A model generated the notes under the pieces. It did no database searches. It was not told the origin of the DNA and saw nothing but the letters and a program-made list of their open reading frames with translations. A program made the position numbers and the translations under genes. 48,605 nucleotides of DNA from CAZLLE01 sp964560425 (GTDB lineage: Bacteria > Campylobacterota > Campylobacteria > Campylobacterales > QNZT01): positions 1 through 48,605 of the forward strand of contig CAZLLE010000005.1 of the NCBI GenBank assembly GCA_964560425.1. The letters run 5' to 3'. Of the stretch, positions 25,967 to 35,197 are shown one piece after another. The first letter of the stretch is position 1, and each line of letters begins with the position of its first letter.

Positions 25967-28012
25967 ATGCGACAATTCATTTTTTTGACAGGTATACTAC
26001 TACTTTCAAAACATATACTTTTCGCACAAGATACAAAACTATCAACAAAAGAGCTCCTTACTTTAGATTTTGAAAATTTAATGAATGTCAAGATTGATAA
26101 AGTTTATAGTGCTTCCAAAAAACTACAACTTATTACAGAAGCTCCCTCTCTTGTCACAATTATCACAAAAGATGATATAAAACGGTATCAATTTCAAACT
26201 ATTAGCGATGCACTTAAAAATCAAAGTGGCTTTTATCATACAAACGATAGAGATCATGACTATATAGGAGTGCGTGGTTTTGGAGCAATAGGTGATTATA
26301 ATAATAAAATAGCTCTTCTTATCAATGGACACCAAATAAATAATAACTTCTATCAAAGTGCCTCTATCGGTAGAGGTTTCCCTATTCCTATGAATTTAAT
26401 AGAAAAGATAGAGATAGTAAGAGGAGCAAACTCTTCAATACATGGAAATAGTGCTTTTTTTGCGACAATAAATGTTATTACAAAAGATTCAAAAGAGTTT
26501 CAAAATGTAGATTTAGGAGTCACCTTAGCACAACAAAATACAGATCAAGAGTACATAACATTTGCACACCAATTCAAAAATGGAAATAGTATACTCATGA
26601 GTGCGAATCACTATAAAAGTAGTGGTGAAGATATATATTTTAAAGAGATTGATGCAAAAAGCAACAATATAGACAAACAAGTAGTAAATAATCTTTACAT
26701 TCAAGCAGATATATCTAATTTTAAAATAGAACTATCCCATAAAAAACTAAAAAAAGATATTCCAACAGCACCATACAACACAGATTTTAATTCAAAAGAT
26801 TTAAATAAAGAGGATGAGTATAACTATTTTAATATAAATTATCAAAAAAAATTAAATTCCAAATGGGAAATATCTTCACTGCTAAGTTACAACTCTTACC
26901 AATATTTAGGCTCATATCCATTTACAAAAGAGAGTAATTACAAAATATATCATAGTGCTACTAAAGGGGAATGGATTGATACTAATATTGATCTTAATTA
27001 CCATGCAAATAATAGACAAAAGTGGCTATTTGGAGCCTATCATAGAGAAGATATTAAAAATGAATTCAAATATACTTATGAACTTTCAAAAGTTATACAT
27101 AAAGAGAATTTAAATAACATCTCTGCTTTTTATATAAATCATGAATATAAACCAAATAAGAAATTAATCTTTAATATTGGTGCTAGATATGATAAATATG
27201 AAAATTTTGATGCTTATTTAACTCCAAAAGCATCAATAATTTATCAATTATCACCAAATCAAGGATTTAAACTTCTATATGGAGAAGCATTTAGAGCACC
27301 TAATAGTTATGAAAGATTATATAGTGATAGTGATTCATCTCAAAAAAGTAGAATAGGATATATAGAACAACCTCCACAATCACTAAAAAGCAATCACCTC
27401 ACAACACTAGATTGGAAAAAAGAGAATCTAGGAATCAAAGCAGAGAAGATAAAAACTACTGAACTTATATATGAAAAATATTTTACTCACAAACATTCTC
27501 TAAGCGTAAGTGGATTTTATTATGAAATAGAGAAACTAATCACACAAAAAAAAGATCCCAAAGATGGATTATATTTTTATGACAATATAAACAGGGCAAA
27601 AGCCAAAGGGGTAGAGTTTAACTATAAAAGAGAGCTTTGGAAAAATATTGAAACAAATTTGAACTATACATATCAATATGCAACTATTAATGAAAAGTGG
27701 ATGATAAACTCGCCAAAACATCTAATCAACTTACTACTATTTTTACCAATTATAGAAAATAGATTAAATACAACTCTAAATATAAACTATAATTCAAAAA
27801 GAGTTACTAAAGCAGGAAGCTTTACAGATGGCTATTTTTTCACAAATCTTACACTTCAAGCTATAAATATCACAAAAAATTTAGATTTAAGCCTAAAATG
27901 TGAAAACCTATTTGATGTAGATTATATGCACCCCGCAGGTGATATGCACTTTCAAGAGAGCATTCCTCAATCTAGAAGAAAATTATCTCTTTCATTAAAT
28001 TATAGGTTTTAG
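25967..28012 (+). CDS. TonB-dependent outer-membrane receptor
   Basis: The 681-residue receptor has a signal peptide ending at FAQ and a short segment (LLTLDFENLMNVKIDKVYSASKK) that precedes the plug and is typical of receptors next to YfiR/GGDEF genes. Plug motifs follow: APSLVTIITKDDIKRYQFQTISDALKNQSG, GVRGFG and IEKIEIVRGANSSIHGNSA with INVITKD. The 22-strand barrel ends with NLFDVDYM and a C-terminal LSLSLNYRF that fits barrel insertion. The substrate cannot be told. yfiR begins three bases after the stop, so the receptor probably feeds the YfiR/cyclase pair. Confidence 0.92.
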   Translation: MRQFIFLTGILLLSKHILFAQDTKLSTKELLTLDFENLMNVKIDKVYSASKKLQLITEAPSLVTIITKDDIKRYQFQTISDALKNQSGFYHTNDRDHDYIGVRGFGAIGDYNNKIALLINGHQINNNFYQSASIGRGFPIPMNLIEKIEIVRGANSSIHGNSAFFATINVITKDSKEFQNVDLGVTLAQQNTDQEYITFAHQFKNGNSILMSANHYKSSGEDIYFKEIDAKSNNIDKQVVNNLYIQADISNFKIELSHKKLKKDIPTAPYNTDFNSKDLNKEDEYNYFNINYQKKLNSKWEISSLLSYNSYQYLGSYPFTKESNYKIYHSATKGEWIDTNIDLNYHANNRQKWLFGAYHREDIKNEFKYTYELSKVIHKENLNNISAFYINHEYKPNKKLIFNIGARYDKYENFDAYLTPKASIIYQLSPNQGFKLLYGEAFRAPNSYERLYSDSDSSQKSRIGYIEQPPQSLKSNHLTTLDWKKENLGIKAEKIKTTELIYEKYFTHKHSLSVSGFYYEIEKLITQKKDPKDGLYFYDNINRAKAKGVEFNYKRELWKNIETNLNYTYQYATINEKWMINSPKHLINLLLFLPIIENRLNTTLNINYNSKRVTKAGSFTDGYFFTNLTLQAINITKNLDLSLKCENLFDVDYMHPAGDMHFQESIPQSRRKLSLSLNYRF

Positions 28013-28015
28013 AAG

Positions 28016-28534
28016 ATGAAAAAAATATACTTTTTACTACTACTCACTTTACCACTCTCTATATTTGCTAAAAGTGCCTCTTTAGAGTCAATAAAAGTTG
28101 CATATATTTATAATATAGCAAAATTTGTAACATGGCAAGAGAGAGATAACGGTTCTAATATTACAATTTGTAGTTACTTAAATTCATCTATTAATAAAAC
28201 TATAAAAACATTGGAGAATCAAAAGATAAAAGATAAAGTAATTCTGATAAAAAACGATATAAAAGATAATCAACTAGAGGAGTGTCAAATTCTTTTTATA
28301 TCAGATAATGAAAATTCAAAATTAAATAAAATTTTATACACTACCAAAGAAAAACAGATTTTAACAATCTCTGATTATCCAAAATATAATACTCAAGGGG
28401 TAATAATAAATCTATATGAAGAGAATGAAAAATTAAGATTTAAGATAAATCAAGAAGAGGCACAAAACTATAAAATAGATATTAGTTCACAACTTTTGGG
28501 GATGGCAACAATTGTTAAAACAGATAATCAATAA
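28016..28534 (+). CDS. YfiR-family periplasmic regulator
   Basis: The 172-residue protein has a signal peptide (MKKIYFLLLLTLPLSIFA) and the YfiR/DUF4154 fold: SIKVAYIYNIAKFVTW near the start, CSYLNSS (C52), QLEECQILFIS (C90) and TISDYPKYNTQGVIINLY. In Pseudomonas YfiR binds the periplasmic part of the diguanylate cyclase YfiN and holds it off. The TonB receptor is upstream and the cyclase frame starts inside its last 23 bases, so the three form one translational unit. The Pseudomonas partner YfiB (OmpA-like lipoprotein) is absent and may be replaced by the receptor. Confidence 0.88.
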   Translation: MKKIYFLLLLTLPLSIFAKSASLESIKVAYIYNIAKFVTWQERDNGSNITICSYLNSSINKTIKTLENQKIKDKVILIKNDIKDNQLEECQILFISDNENSKLNKILYTTKEKQILTISDYPKYNTQGVIINLYEENEKLRFKINQEEAQNYKIDISSQLLGMATIVKTDNQ

Positions 28535-29795
28535 CATTTACGAAAAATTTTTGAACTCACCAATAAGAACAAAAATGCTAATTAGTAGCCTAAGTATTAC
28601 AATTATTACTATTTTAATTTTTGCAACAGCAATAATATTATTAAAATATAAAATGGAAAAAGAGCATATTGAACATACAATTTCTAGCTACTCTTCAATC
28701 ATAAATCAAAATATATCTGCACCATTAATCTTTAATGATCATAAAAATGCTAAATTAATTATTCAAGCACTAAAAGCAGAAGATACCATAGATTATGTTG
28801 CACTATTTAATAAAAAAGGGAAACGATTTGTCTTTTATCAAAGAGAAGATTATAAATTAATACCATTTTATGAAAAATCATTAAAAAATGGAGTAATTAA
28901 GTGGGACAAAGATTATGCAATCTATAAATCTAATATTATTTTTGACAATAAATATATTGGATATATGCTAATAACATATTCCCTAAAAAGCTTTCACAAC
29001 CATCTTTGGGTTCTTATTGGTTTTGCTCTAAGTGGTATTTTTATAGCATCACTTATTGCTTCAGTTTTATTTACCAAAACTAATAAATTTATTACAGAGC
29101 CACTACTTGAATTAACAAAAGAGATAAAAAGAGTAAGTAAAGATAGAGATTTTTCAAAAAGTATCAATGTAAAAAGTCGGGATGAAATTGGTATATTATC
29201 TTATGGTTTTAACAACATGTTATATAAAATCAGAGAAGAGCTAGAGTATAGAAAAGAGACCGAAGAGAAACTAAGAAAATTAGCACATTTAGATTCCTTA
29301 ACAAAAATTCCAAATAGAAATCATTTTAATATTTATATAGAGAGTACTTTAAATAGAAGTGAGAGAGAGGAGAAAAGTTTTGCAATACTATTTATTGATC
29401 TTGATGGATTCAAACAAGTAAATGATACTTATGGACATGAAGGGGGAGATACACTTCTTAAAGAGATATCAAAACGATTAAAAAGAAGTGTACGAAAAAG
29501 CGATTTTGTTGCAAGACTAGGAGGAGATGAATTTACAATTATTTTAGAAAATATTCAAAATAAACAAGATATATCAAAAATTGCAAAACATATAATAAGA
29601 GCAGTAGCACAACCAATAAATCTAAAAAATGGACAAAAAACTTTCGTCTCATGCAGTATAGGAATTGCCATATACCCTAAAAATGGTACAACAGTAGACT
29701 CCCTAATAAGTAAATCTGATACAGCAATGTATCATGCCAAAGAGAATGGAAAAAACAGTTACTACTTTTTTGATTCCATTCCCGCTTTAACTTAG
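28512..29795 (+). CDS. YfiN-like membrane diguanylate cyclase (HAMP-GGDEF)
   Basis: The 427-residue protein has an N-terminal membrane helix (~22-42), a small periplasmic domain (~45-160) with CHASE8-like features, a second helix (~163-186), a HAMP region (LELTKEIKRVSKDRDF to DEIGILSYGFNNML) and a GGDEF domain. The active-site GGDEF is at residues 337-341. A product-inhibition I-site R328-x-x-D331 stands five residues before it. It should make cyclic di-GMP from two GTP. The TTG start lies inside yfiR with GGGGATGG upstream. Its last four bases overlap the stop of the convergent gene. Confidence 0.93.
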   Translation: MLKQIINNIYEKFLNSPIRTKMLISSLSITIITILIFATAIILLKYKMEKEHIEHTISSYSSIINQNISAPLIFNDHKNAKLIIQALKAEDTIDYVALFNKKGKRFVFYQREDYKLIPFYEKSLKNGVIKWDKDYAIYKSNIIFDNKYIGYMLITYSLKSFHNHLWVLIGFALSGIFIASLIASVLFTKTNKFITEPLLELTKEIKRVSKDRDFSKSINVKSRDEIGILSYGFNNMLYKIREELEYRKETEEKLRKLAHLDSLTKIPNRNHFNIYIESTLNRSEREEKSFAILFIDLDGFKQVNDTYGHEGGDTLLKEISKRLKRSVRKSDFVARLGGDEFTIILENIQNKQDISKIAKHIIRAVAQPINLKNGQKTFVSCSIGIAIYPKNGTTVDSLISKSDTAMYHAKENGKNSYYFFDSIPALT

Positions 29796-30724
29796 TTTGA
29801 AGAGAGTTGAATATTATCTATAAAACCACCACCCATAACCAAATCTTCAACAAATAAAATTTTATTATTAGGTTCCAACATATGCAAATATTCATCAAGA
29901 TCGACTCTAAAATGTTCCCATTTATTTATATCTCTCTCATAAGAGTACCCACGGACATGTTCAACAGGAGAAGGATATAAAAGCTCTATAGAACCCCCAC
30001 CATAATCTTCTCTAAATGGATCTACATTTTCATGATTAAAAAATGAGTCCCAAGTCATTGTCCGATCACCTTGCTCTGTTACCACTGTGACACCAATAGA
30101 AAAATGGGGCATATATCCAGCAGGAGCATTATGACGACCTCCCGGTTTGCCACCAGATCTACCAACTCCACCTATATCCATCTCCAAAATCTTTTGATTG
30201 GCATTATTCAAAGGTAGAGAGTAAAATGCTCTATTTTCTGTATTAGATATCCACTCTGTTGTTAATTTCAAAGCACCTTTACTATGAAAACCTTTAGTTA
30301 CTCGTTTGGCTCGATAACTACCAGTAATTGTTCTCCACTGATTAGATATACCATTTTCGGCATCTTCATAAATAGTAGGTGGTAAGATTACCTCAGCATC
30401 CTCTACAGATATAGAGACCTCAGCAACCTCGTTAGTAGAACTATTAAAAAACGATCTCACATCATACTCTCCAGCAGGGATACCATCAAGAGTAACTGTC
30501 CCATCTATTATTCCACCCGTCCAAGCCCAAGTAGCAAGCTCTTCCCAATCATCACTAATAACACCAGCAGGATAGATACCTATCCAGTCATCAATCCCAG
30601 ACATACCACCCACTGTTACTTCTATATTCTCCCCAGATTGATATATATTTTTGTCTGTACTAATTGTAGCAGCTTGTAAAGATATAATACAAACTGATAA
30701 AACTAATATAATTTTTTTTATCAT
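29792..30724 (-). CDS. Secreted two-domain beta protein of unknown function
   Basis: From the ATG at 30724 (GGAGGAATT upstream; an earlier ATG-like start at 30775 has none) the protein has 310 residues. It carries a signal peptide (IILVLSVCIISLQA), then a ~90-residue Ig/SKICH-like domain with ISTDKNIYQSGENIEVTV, DDWIGIYPAG and GEYDVRSFF, a motif often attached to extracellular enzymes and lamin-tail proteins. After a linker, residues ~120-310 look like a jelly-roll carbohydrate-binding domain with an aromatic/Gly-rich surface (GRSGGKPGGRHNAP, WDSFFNHENVDPF). No enzyme motif is visible. Carbohydrate binding is a guess. Confidence 0.7.
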   Translation of the reverse strand: MIKKIILVLSVCIISLQAATISTDKNIYQSGENIEVTVGGMSGIDDWIGIYPAGVISDDWEELATWAWTGGIIDGTVTLDGIPAGEYDVRSFFNSSTNEVAEVSISVEDAEVILPPTIYEDAENGISNQWRTITGSYRAKRVTKGFHSKGALKLTTEWISNTENRAFYSLPLNNANQKILEMDIGGVGRSGGKPGGRHNAPAGYMPHFSIGVTVVTEQGDRTMTWDSFFNHENVDPFREDYGGGSIELLYPSPVEHVRGYSYERDINKWEHFRVDLDEYLHMLEPNNKILFVEDLVMGGGFIDNIQLSSN

Positions 30725-30872
30725 ATAATTCCTCCAATTTTTCACATTATCATATAGGTTAACACAATATAGCAAATATGAAAATAAATTTTACAAATTA
30801 AAAAAAATATTTTCTTTTAAAATTTACTTTATCTGTGTTACAATCGAAAATCAATACCAACTAAGGAAATAT

Positions 30873-32003
30873 ATGCAATTTGAGACATACCCTTTTGAGA
30901 AATTGAATAATCTACTCTCAGACATAACACCAAATCCAGATCTTTCTCCACTTACTCTAACAATAGGAGAACCACAGTTTCAAACACCAGATTTCATACA
31001 ACAAAAACTATCTTCATCAACCTCTTTACTCAATAAATACCCAAAAAGTGCAGGAGAAAAGATATTAAAAGATGCACAAATAGAGTTTGTAAAAAAAAGA
31101 TTTAATGTAAATTTAGACCCTTCAGAGATAATTCCAACATTTGGGACAAGAGAAGTTCTTTTTAATTTTCCACAATTTTTACTATTTGATAAAAAAGAGC
31201 CAACAATGGCATTTACAAACCCTTTTTATCAAATTTATGAAGGTGCGGCTATAGCTTCAAGAGCTAAAATCATACATTTAAATCTAACAAAAGAGAATGA
31301 TTTTAAAGCACCAATTGAGCCAGAAGTTTTAAAGAAATGTGATTTAGTAATCATAAATTTTCCAAATAATCCAACAGCTTCGAGCCTAAATTTGAAGGAG
31401 TTATCAAAATGGGCAAAAGCTGCACTAGATTATAATTTTATACTCATAAATGATGAGTGTTATAGTGAGATATATTATAACCAACCTGATCCTTCCCTTC
31501 TTGAAGCTAGCATGGCTATTGGAAATAGTTCATTCAAAAATATTATTGTCTTAAACTCTATCTCAAAAAGAAGTTCAGCCCCCGGACTTAGATCTGGTTT
31601 TATTGCAGGAGATAGAGAGATACTAAAAAGATATATGCAATATAGGACTTATGTAGGTTGTGCTTCTCCTCTTCCTCTACAACACGCATCAGCAGTAGCT
31701 TGGAGTGATGAAGAGCATGTCAAGGAGAATAGGAGTAAATATAAAAAAAGTTTTGATATTGCCAAAGAGATATTAGAAATTGACCCACCAAAGTCAACTT
31801 TCTATATATGGTTAGAGGTTTTTGACGATATAGAGTTTACCAAACGACTCTATAAGGAAAAAAATCTTAAAGTAATACCAGGATCATTTTTGAGTAGAGG
31901 ATTGTTTAAAACGAAACATATTAGAATAGCATTAGTGGAGAATGAGACAAAAACAAGAGAGGCACTTCTAAGAATTAAAGATCTACTAAGGGCTATTAAT
32001 TAA
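30873..32003 (+). CDS. dapC: Class I/II aminotransferase, probably succinyldiaminopimelate aminotransferase
   Basis: The 376-residue PLP enzyme has LTIGEPQFQTP near the N-terminus, IINFPNNPTAS, NDECYSEIYY and the Schiff-base lysine in SISKRSSAPGLRSGF. The same gene precedes murC in Helicobacter, and the neighbourhood concerns murein precursors, which favours the diaminopimelate/lysine-path assignment (DapC); the substrate cannot be proven by sequence. A TACAAT -10-like box lies about 30 bases before the ATG. murC begins a few bases after its stop. Confidence 0.82.
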   Translation: MQFETYPFEKLNNLLSDITPNPDLSPLTLTIGEPQFQTPDFIQQKLSSSTSLLNKYPKSAGEKILKDAQIEFVKKRFNVNLDPSEIIPTFGTREVLFNFPQFLLFDKKEPTMAFTNPFYQIYEGAAIASRAKIIHLNLTKENDFKAPIEPEVLKKCDLVIINFPNNPTASSLNLKELSKWAKAALDYNFILINDECYSEIYYNQPDPSLLEASMAIGNSSFKNIIVLNSISKRSSAPGLRSGFIAGDREILKRYMQYRTYVGCASPLPLQHASAVAWSDEEHVKENRSKYKKSFDIAKEILEIDPPKSTFYIWLEVFDDIEFTKRLYKEKNLKVIPGSFLSRGLFKTKHIRIALVENETKTREALLRIKDLLRAIN

Positions 32004-32013
32004 AGGATTGACA

Positions 32014-33327
32014 TTGGCAAAAAAAATACATTTTATAGGTATTGGTGGAATAGGCTTATCTGCATTGGCAAGATTTTTACAAAAAAATGGTTATGAAATA
32101 AGTGGTTCAGATATGAAGAACTCTCCAATTACTAAACTCTTAGAAGAGGAAGGTATAAAAATTACAATACCACATAACATCTCTGCCATAACGGATCAAT
32201 CTATAGTTATTCATTCAGCAGCAGTCAAAGAGAGTAATATTGAAATAAAAGAGGCACGAGCAAAAAAGATGCTAATTTTATCTCGTAAAAATGCTCTTCC
32301 ATTTATATTAAAAGGTAAAAAAGTTTTTGCAGTAGCAGGAGCTCATGGCAAGAGTACAACAAGTGCAATGTTAGCTTCAGTTATTGATGGCTCTGTAATT
32401 ATAGGAGCAGAGAGTAAACAATTTGGCTCAAACATGCACTTTAGTGAAGGTGAAAACCTTATCTTTGAAGCAGATGAGAGTGATGCAAGTTTTTTAAATA
32501 CAAGCCCATATATAGCAATAGTAACCAATGCCGAACCAGAACATATGGAGTATTATAACTACGATTTAAATCGCTTTTATGATGCTTACCAAACTTTTAT
32601 CCTAAAAGCAAAAATTAGAGTTCTAAATGCAGAAGATGAGTTCTTATCCACACTTGGGCATATAGAGGCAATTCGACTATATCCTAGCCAAGATATCAAA
32701 TCAATAAAAACAATTATAAAAGGAAATGAACCTTTTACCTCTTTTGTACTAAAAGATCTAGGAACTTTTGAAGTATTTGGAGTAGGTGAACATATCGCAA
32801 TTAATGCTTCACTAACTATACTTGCAGCAATTACACAATTACCACTAGAAAAAGTGAGAGAAGATCTCAAAAATTATAGAGGTATTAAGAAACGATTTGA
32901 TGTATTAGAGAAAGATCAAAAACATGTGATTATAGATGATTATGCACACCATCCAACAGAAATTGAAGCCACAATCAAGTCAGCAAGAAAATATGCAAGA
33001 CTATTAGGATTAAGACGAGTAACAGCAATCTGGCAACCACATAAATACTCTAGAACAATTGATAATTTACAAAAATTTAAAGAGTGTTTTGCAGGTATTG
33101 ATGATTTAGTAATTTTACCAGTATATAGAGCAGGAGAGAAGGAACAGTTTATAGATTTTGAAAAACATTTTGGAAACTATGAACCCACATTTGCTGATTA
33201 TGTCCAAAGAGATGGAAGTAATCTAAAAATAATCAAAGATGAGAAGACATTGGACAACCTACATGAAGGACTTATTATTGGTCTAGGAGCAGGAGATATC
33301 ACTTATCAATTAAGAGAGGAAAATTAA
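32014..33327 (+). CDS. murC: UDP-N-acetylmuramate-L-alanine ligase
   Basis: A 437-residue Mur ligase from the TTG at 32014. A TTG at 32008 is in frame but touches the AAAGGA box, so 32014 with a six-base spacer is preferred. Motifs: HFIGIGGIGLSALA (UDP-binding domain), the ATP loop GAHGKSTTSAM, NAEPEHMEYY, and the C-terminal DDYAHHPTEI and WQPHKYSRT. It adds L-alanine to UDP-MurNAc in the cytoplasm. The next gene starts one base after the stop. Confidence 0.97.
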   Translation: MAKKIHFIGIGGIGLSALARFLQKNGYEISGSDMKNSPITKLLEEEGIKITIPHNISAITDQSIVIHSAAVKESNIEIKEARAKKMLILSRKNALPFILKGKKVFAVAGAHGKSTTSAMLASVIDGSVIIGAESKQFGSNMHFSEGENLIFEADESDASFLNTSPYIAIVTNAEPEHMEYYNYDLNRFYDAYQTFILKAKIRVLNAEDEFLSTLGHIEAIRLYPSQDIKSIKTIIKGNEPFTSFVLKDLGTFEVFGVGEHIAINASLTILAAITQLPLEKVREDLKNYRGIKKRFDVLEKDQKHVIIDDYAHHPTEIEATIKSARKYARLLGLRRVTAIWQPHKYSRTIDNLQKFKECFAGIDDLVILPVYRAGEKEQFIDFEKHFGNYEPTFADYVQRDGSNLKIIKDEKTLDNLHEGLIIGLGAGDITYQLREEN

Positions 33328-33328
33328 T

Positions 33329-33673
33329 ATGTATATCTCTATACTATTTATTATAGTTGCACTTGTTTTAATAATATTTATTTCAAAACAAGAGGAATTT
33401 TCAAAAGCAGCCAAAGTTTCAATTATGATATCTTTAGGGCTGAGTATACTAATAGCAATACTTTATGAATATGGTTCATATAAGTATGACAATCAAAATA
33501 GAGTAAAAGAGATAGCCTTCAAACAGGGTAAAACACTTATTTGTAAAGATCAAAATGTTACAAACAAAACTTATCTATATGAACCCGGAACAGCTTCTTT
33601 AATGCCAAATTCAAAAGATAGTACATTTATTGGTGCTATATATCCCATTGAAGATTGTATTTTAGCAAAATAA
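33329..33673 (+). CDS. Small membrane protein of unknown function
   Basis: A 114-residue protein with two hydrophobic helices (~3-19 and ~30-46) and a ~60-residue C-terminal soluble part with two cysteines (ICKDQ and EDCIL). It is not recognised. It starts one base after murC and is 19 bases before the NosL-like gene, so it belongs to the murC-to-safE unit; the cysteine pair might suit a periplasmic redox or metal environment, which is inference. Confidence 0.75.
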   Translation: MYISILFIIVALVLIIFISKQEEFSKAAKVSIMISLGLSILIAILYEYGSYKYDNQNRVKEIAFKQGKTLICKDQNVTNKTYLYEPGTASLMPNSKDSTFIGAIYPIEDCILAK

Positions 33674-33692
33674 CTATATAAGGATTCTCTTT

Positions 33693-34196
33693 ATGAACAA
33701 AGCAAAACCACTTTTAATAATAGCAATACTAATTGCTATTATTGTAATAATCTTTGGCTCACTAGCACAAAAAGAGCAGATGATTACAGTAGCTACAGGT
33801 AATTTCAAACAAGAGCCTCTTCCACTCAAACTTCATCATCTACAAGATCCACAATGTACAATGATTGTAGAAAATGAAAAATATGCAGCACAAGTAACTG
33901 CCAAAGATGGAAAGACATGGTTTTTTGATGATATTGGATGTCTGATATTATGGATGGAAAATAAAAATTTTGATACACCACCTCTATATTGGACTCATAC
34001 AATTGATACAAACAGGTGGATAGATGCAAAAAAAGCATTCTACTCAAGAGATGAAGCAACACCTATGCTTTATGGATTTGGAGCATATGAACACAAAAAA
34101 GATAATTATATTACATTCCAAGAGATGCGTCTTAAGATGCTTCGTGGTGAAAACTTGACAAACCCAAAAATCAGAAAAAAACTGTTGGGAATTTGA
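33693..34196 (+). CDS. NosL-like membrane-anchored protein
   Basis: A 167-residue protein with a single N-terminal membrane anchor (LLIIAILIAIIVIIFGSLA) and a periplasmic NosL-like domain: DPQCTMIVENEKYAAQVTAKDG, then TWFFDDIGCLILWM and WIDAKKAFYSR. NosL proteins bind Cu(I) in nitrous-oxide reductase assembly; the Cys-Thr-Met of DPQCTMI occupies the Cys-x-Met site of that family. No nos genes are in the window. It ends one base before the SafE-like permease, a pairing that suggests copper or oxidase assembly. Confidence 0.8.
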   Translation: MNKAKPLLIIAILIAIIVIIFGSLAQKEQMITVATGNFKQEPLPLKLHHLQDPQCTMIVENEKYAAQVTAKDGKTWFFDDIGCLILWMENKNFDTPPLYWTHTIDTNRWIDAKKAFYSRDEATPMLYGFGAYEHKKDNYITFQEMRLKMLRGENLTNPKIRKKLLGI

Positions 34197-34197
34197 G

Positions 34198-34905
34198 ATG
34201 AATTCCATAGATCTCTTTACAATTGTTTCAATCGCCTTTTTAGGTTCATTTGGTCACTGTATTGGTATGTGTGGAGGGATCGTTATTGCATACTCTAGCA
34301 CCAAAATAGATACAAAATGGAATAAAACAAAACAGGCTCTTATGCATATTACCTACTCTTTAGGTCGTATATTTACCTATGTTATTTTGGGTGCACTATT
34401 TGGATATTTAGGAGGAGTAGCCACTTTCAATAATATAACCAATGGATCACTTTTAATACTTGCTGGAATTTTTATGATTCTCTCTGGTCTATCACTCATT
34501 GGAAAGTTAAAATTTTTGACCACAATAGAACATTCAGTCTCAAAAAGCCAATGGTATCAAAAAAATTTTAGAGCTCTTTTACAATCACAATCTATTACAA
34601 GTTTTTTTGTATTAGGAATGATGAATGGACTTCTGCCATGTGGATTTGTATACTTTTTTGCTATTACTGCTGCAAGTACAGCAAGCCCATTTTGGGGAGC
34701 TATTGTCATGTTGCTATTTGGACTAAGTACTATCCCTGCACTATTTAGCATGGGATTTTTTGTGGGACTTTTTAAACAAAGCTCATTTAGATCTTTAATG
34801 CTAAAATTAGCCTCTATTGCTGTAATACTTTATGGTCTCTATACCCTATACAATGGATATCAATTTCTTATTGATCCCTTTCGCTCGATTCTTCAGTGTC
34901 ATTAA
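34198..34905 (+). CDS. SafE/UreH-like membrane protein, probable copper or cytochrome-oxidase assembly
   Basis: A 235-residue inner-membrane protein with about six spans. The start GSFGHCIGMCGGIV with two cysteines, SLGRIFTYVILGALFGYLG and GLLPCGFVYFF are typical of the sulfite-exporter TauE/SafE family branch linked to cbb3 oxidase and copper export (DsbD-like). It follows the NosL-like gene by one base. Its 3' end overlaps the convergent ftsL-like frame by 38 bases. Sulfite export is unlikely in this branch. Confidence 0.85.
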   Translation: MNSIDLFTIVSIAFLGSFGHCIGMCGGIVIAYSSTKIDTKWNKTKQALMHITYSLGRIFTYVILGALFGYLGGVATFNNITNGSLLILAGIFMILSGLSLIGKLKFLTTIEHSVSKSQWYQKNFRALLQSQSITSFFVLGMMNGLLPCGFVYFFAITAASTASPFWGAIVMLLFGLSTIPALFSMGFFVGLFKQSSFRSLMLKLASIAVILYGLYTLYNGYQFLIDPFRSILQCH

Positions 34906-35197
34906 TAACACTTCCAACATTATCCAAAATTTGAACTTTATATCGTACTAACTCTAACTGCTTTTGAAGATGATCTCTCTCCTCTTCAAGAGCTGTATAT
35001 TTATGATACAAGGTATTAATCTCTTTACTTAAATAATATATCTGATTTCCAATATAAATTTTTGGTAATAAAAGGGCAAAAACCAAAAACATTGATAAAT
35101 ATACAAGTAAAAGAGTTTTTACACTTAAATTAATCTCTTTATCTACTAATTTTGAAGACTCTAAGTTTGGAGCTTCTACTTCTTGGGTTTCTTGCAA
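34868..35197 (-). CDS. ftsL: FtsL-like division protein
   Basis: The 109-residue protein has a short cytoplasmic part, one membrane helix (~27-47, LLLVYLSMFLVFALLLPKIYI) and a coiled coil (ISKEINTLYHKYTALEEERDHLQKQ region, ~55-90). This topology, and the place directly after rsmH as in most bacteria, identify an FtsL-like divisome protein; sequence alone would not. The start is TTG with GGGGAAGAG upstream and lies 59 bases inside rsmH. The next in-frame ATG is within the membrane helix, so the overlap is probably real. An unusual two-way overlap: its 3' end also overlaps the SafE-like gene. Confidence 0.72.
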   Translation of the reverse strand: MQETQEVEAPNLESSKLVDKEINLSVKTLLLVYLSMFLVFALLLPKIYIGNQIYYLSKEINTLYHKYTALEEERDHLQKQLELVRYKVQILDNVGSVINDTEESSERDQ

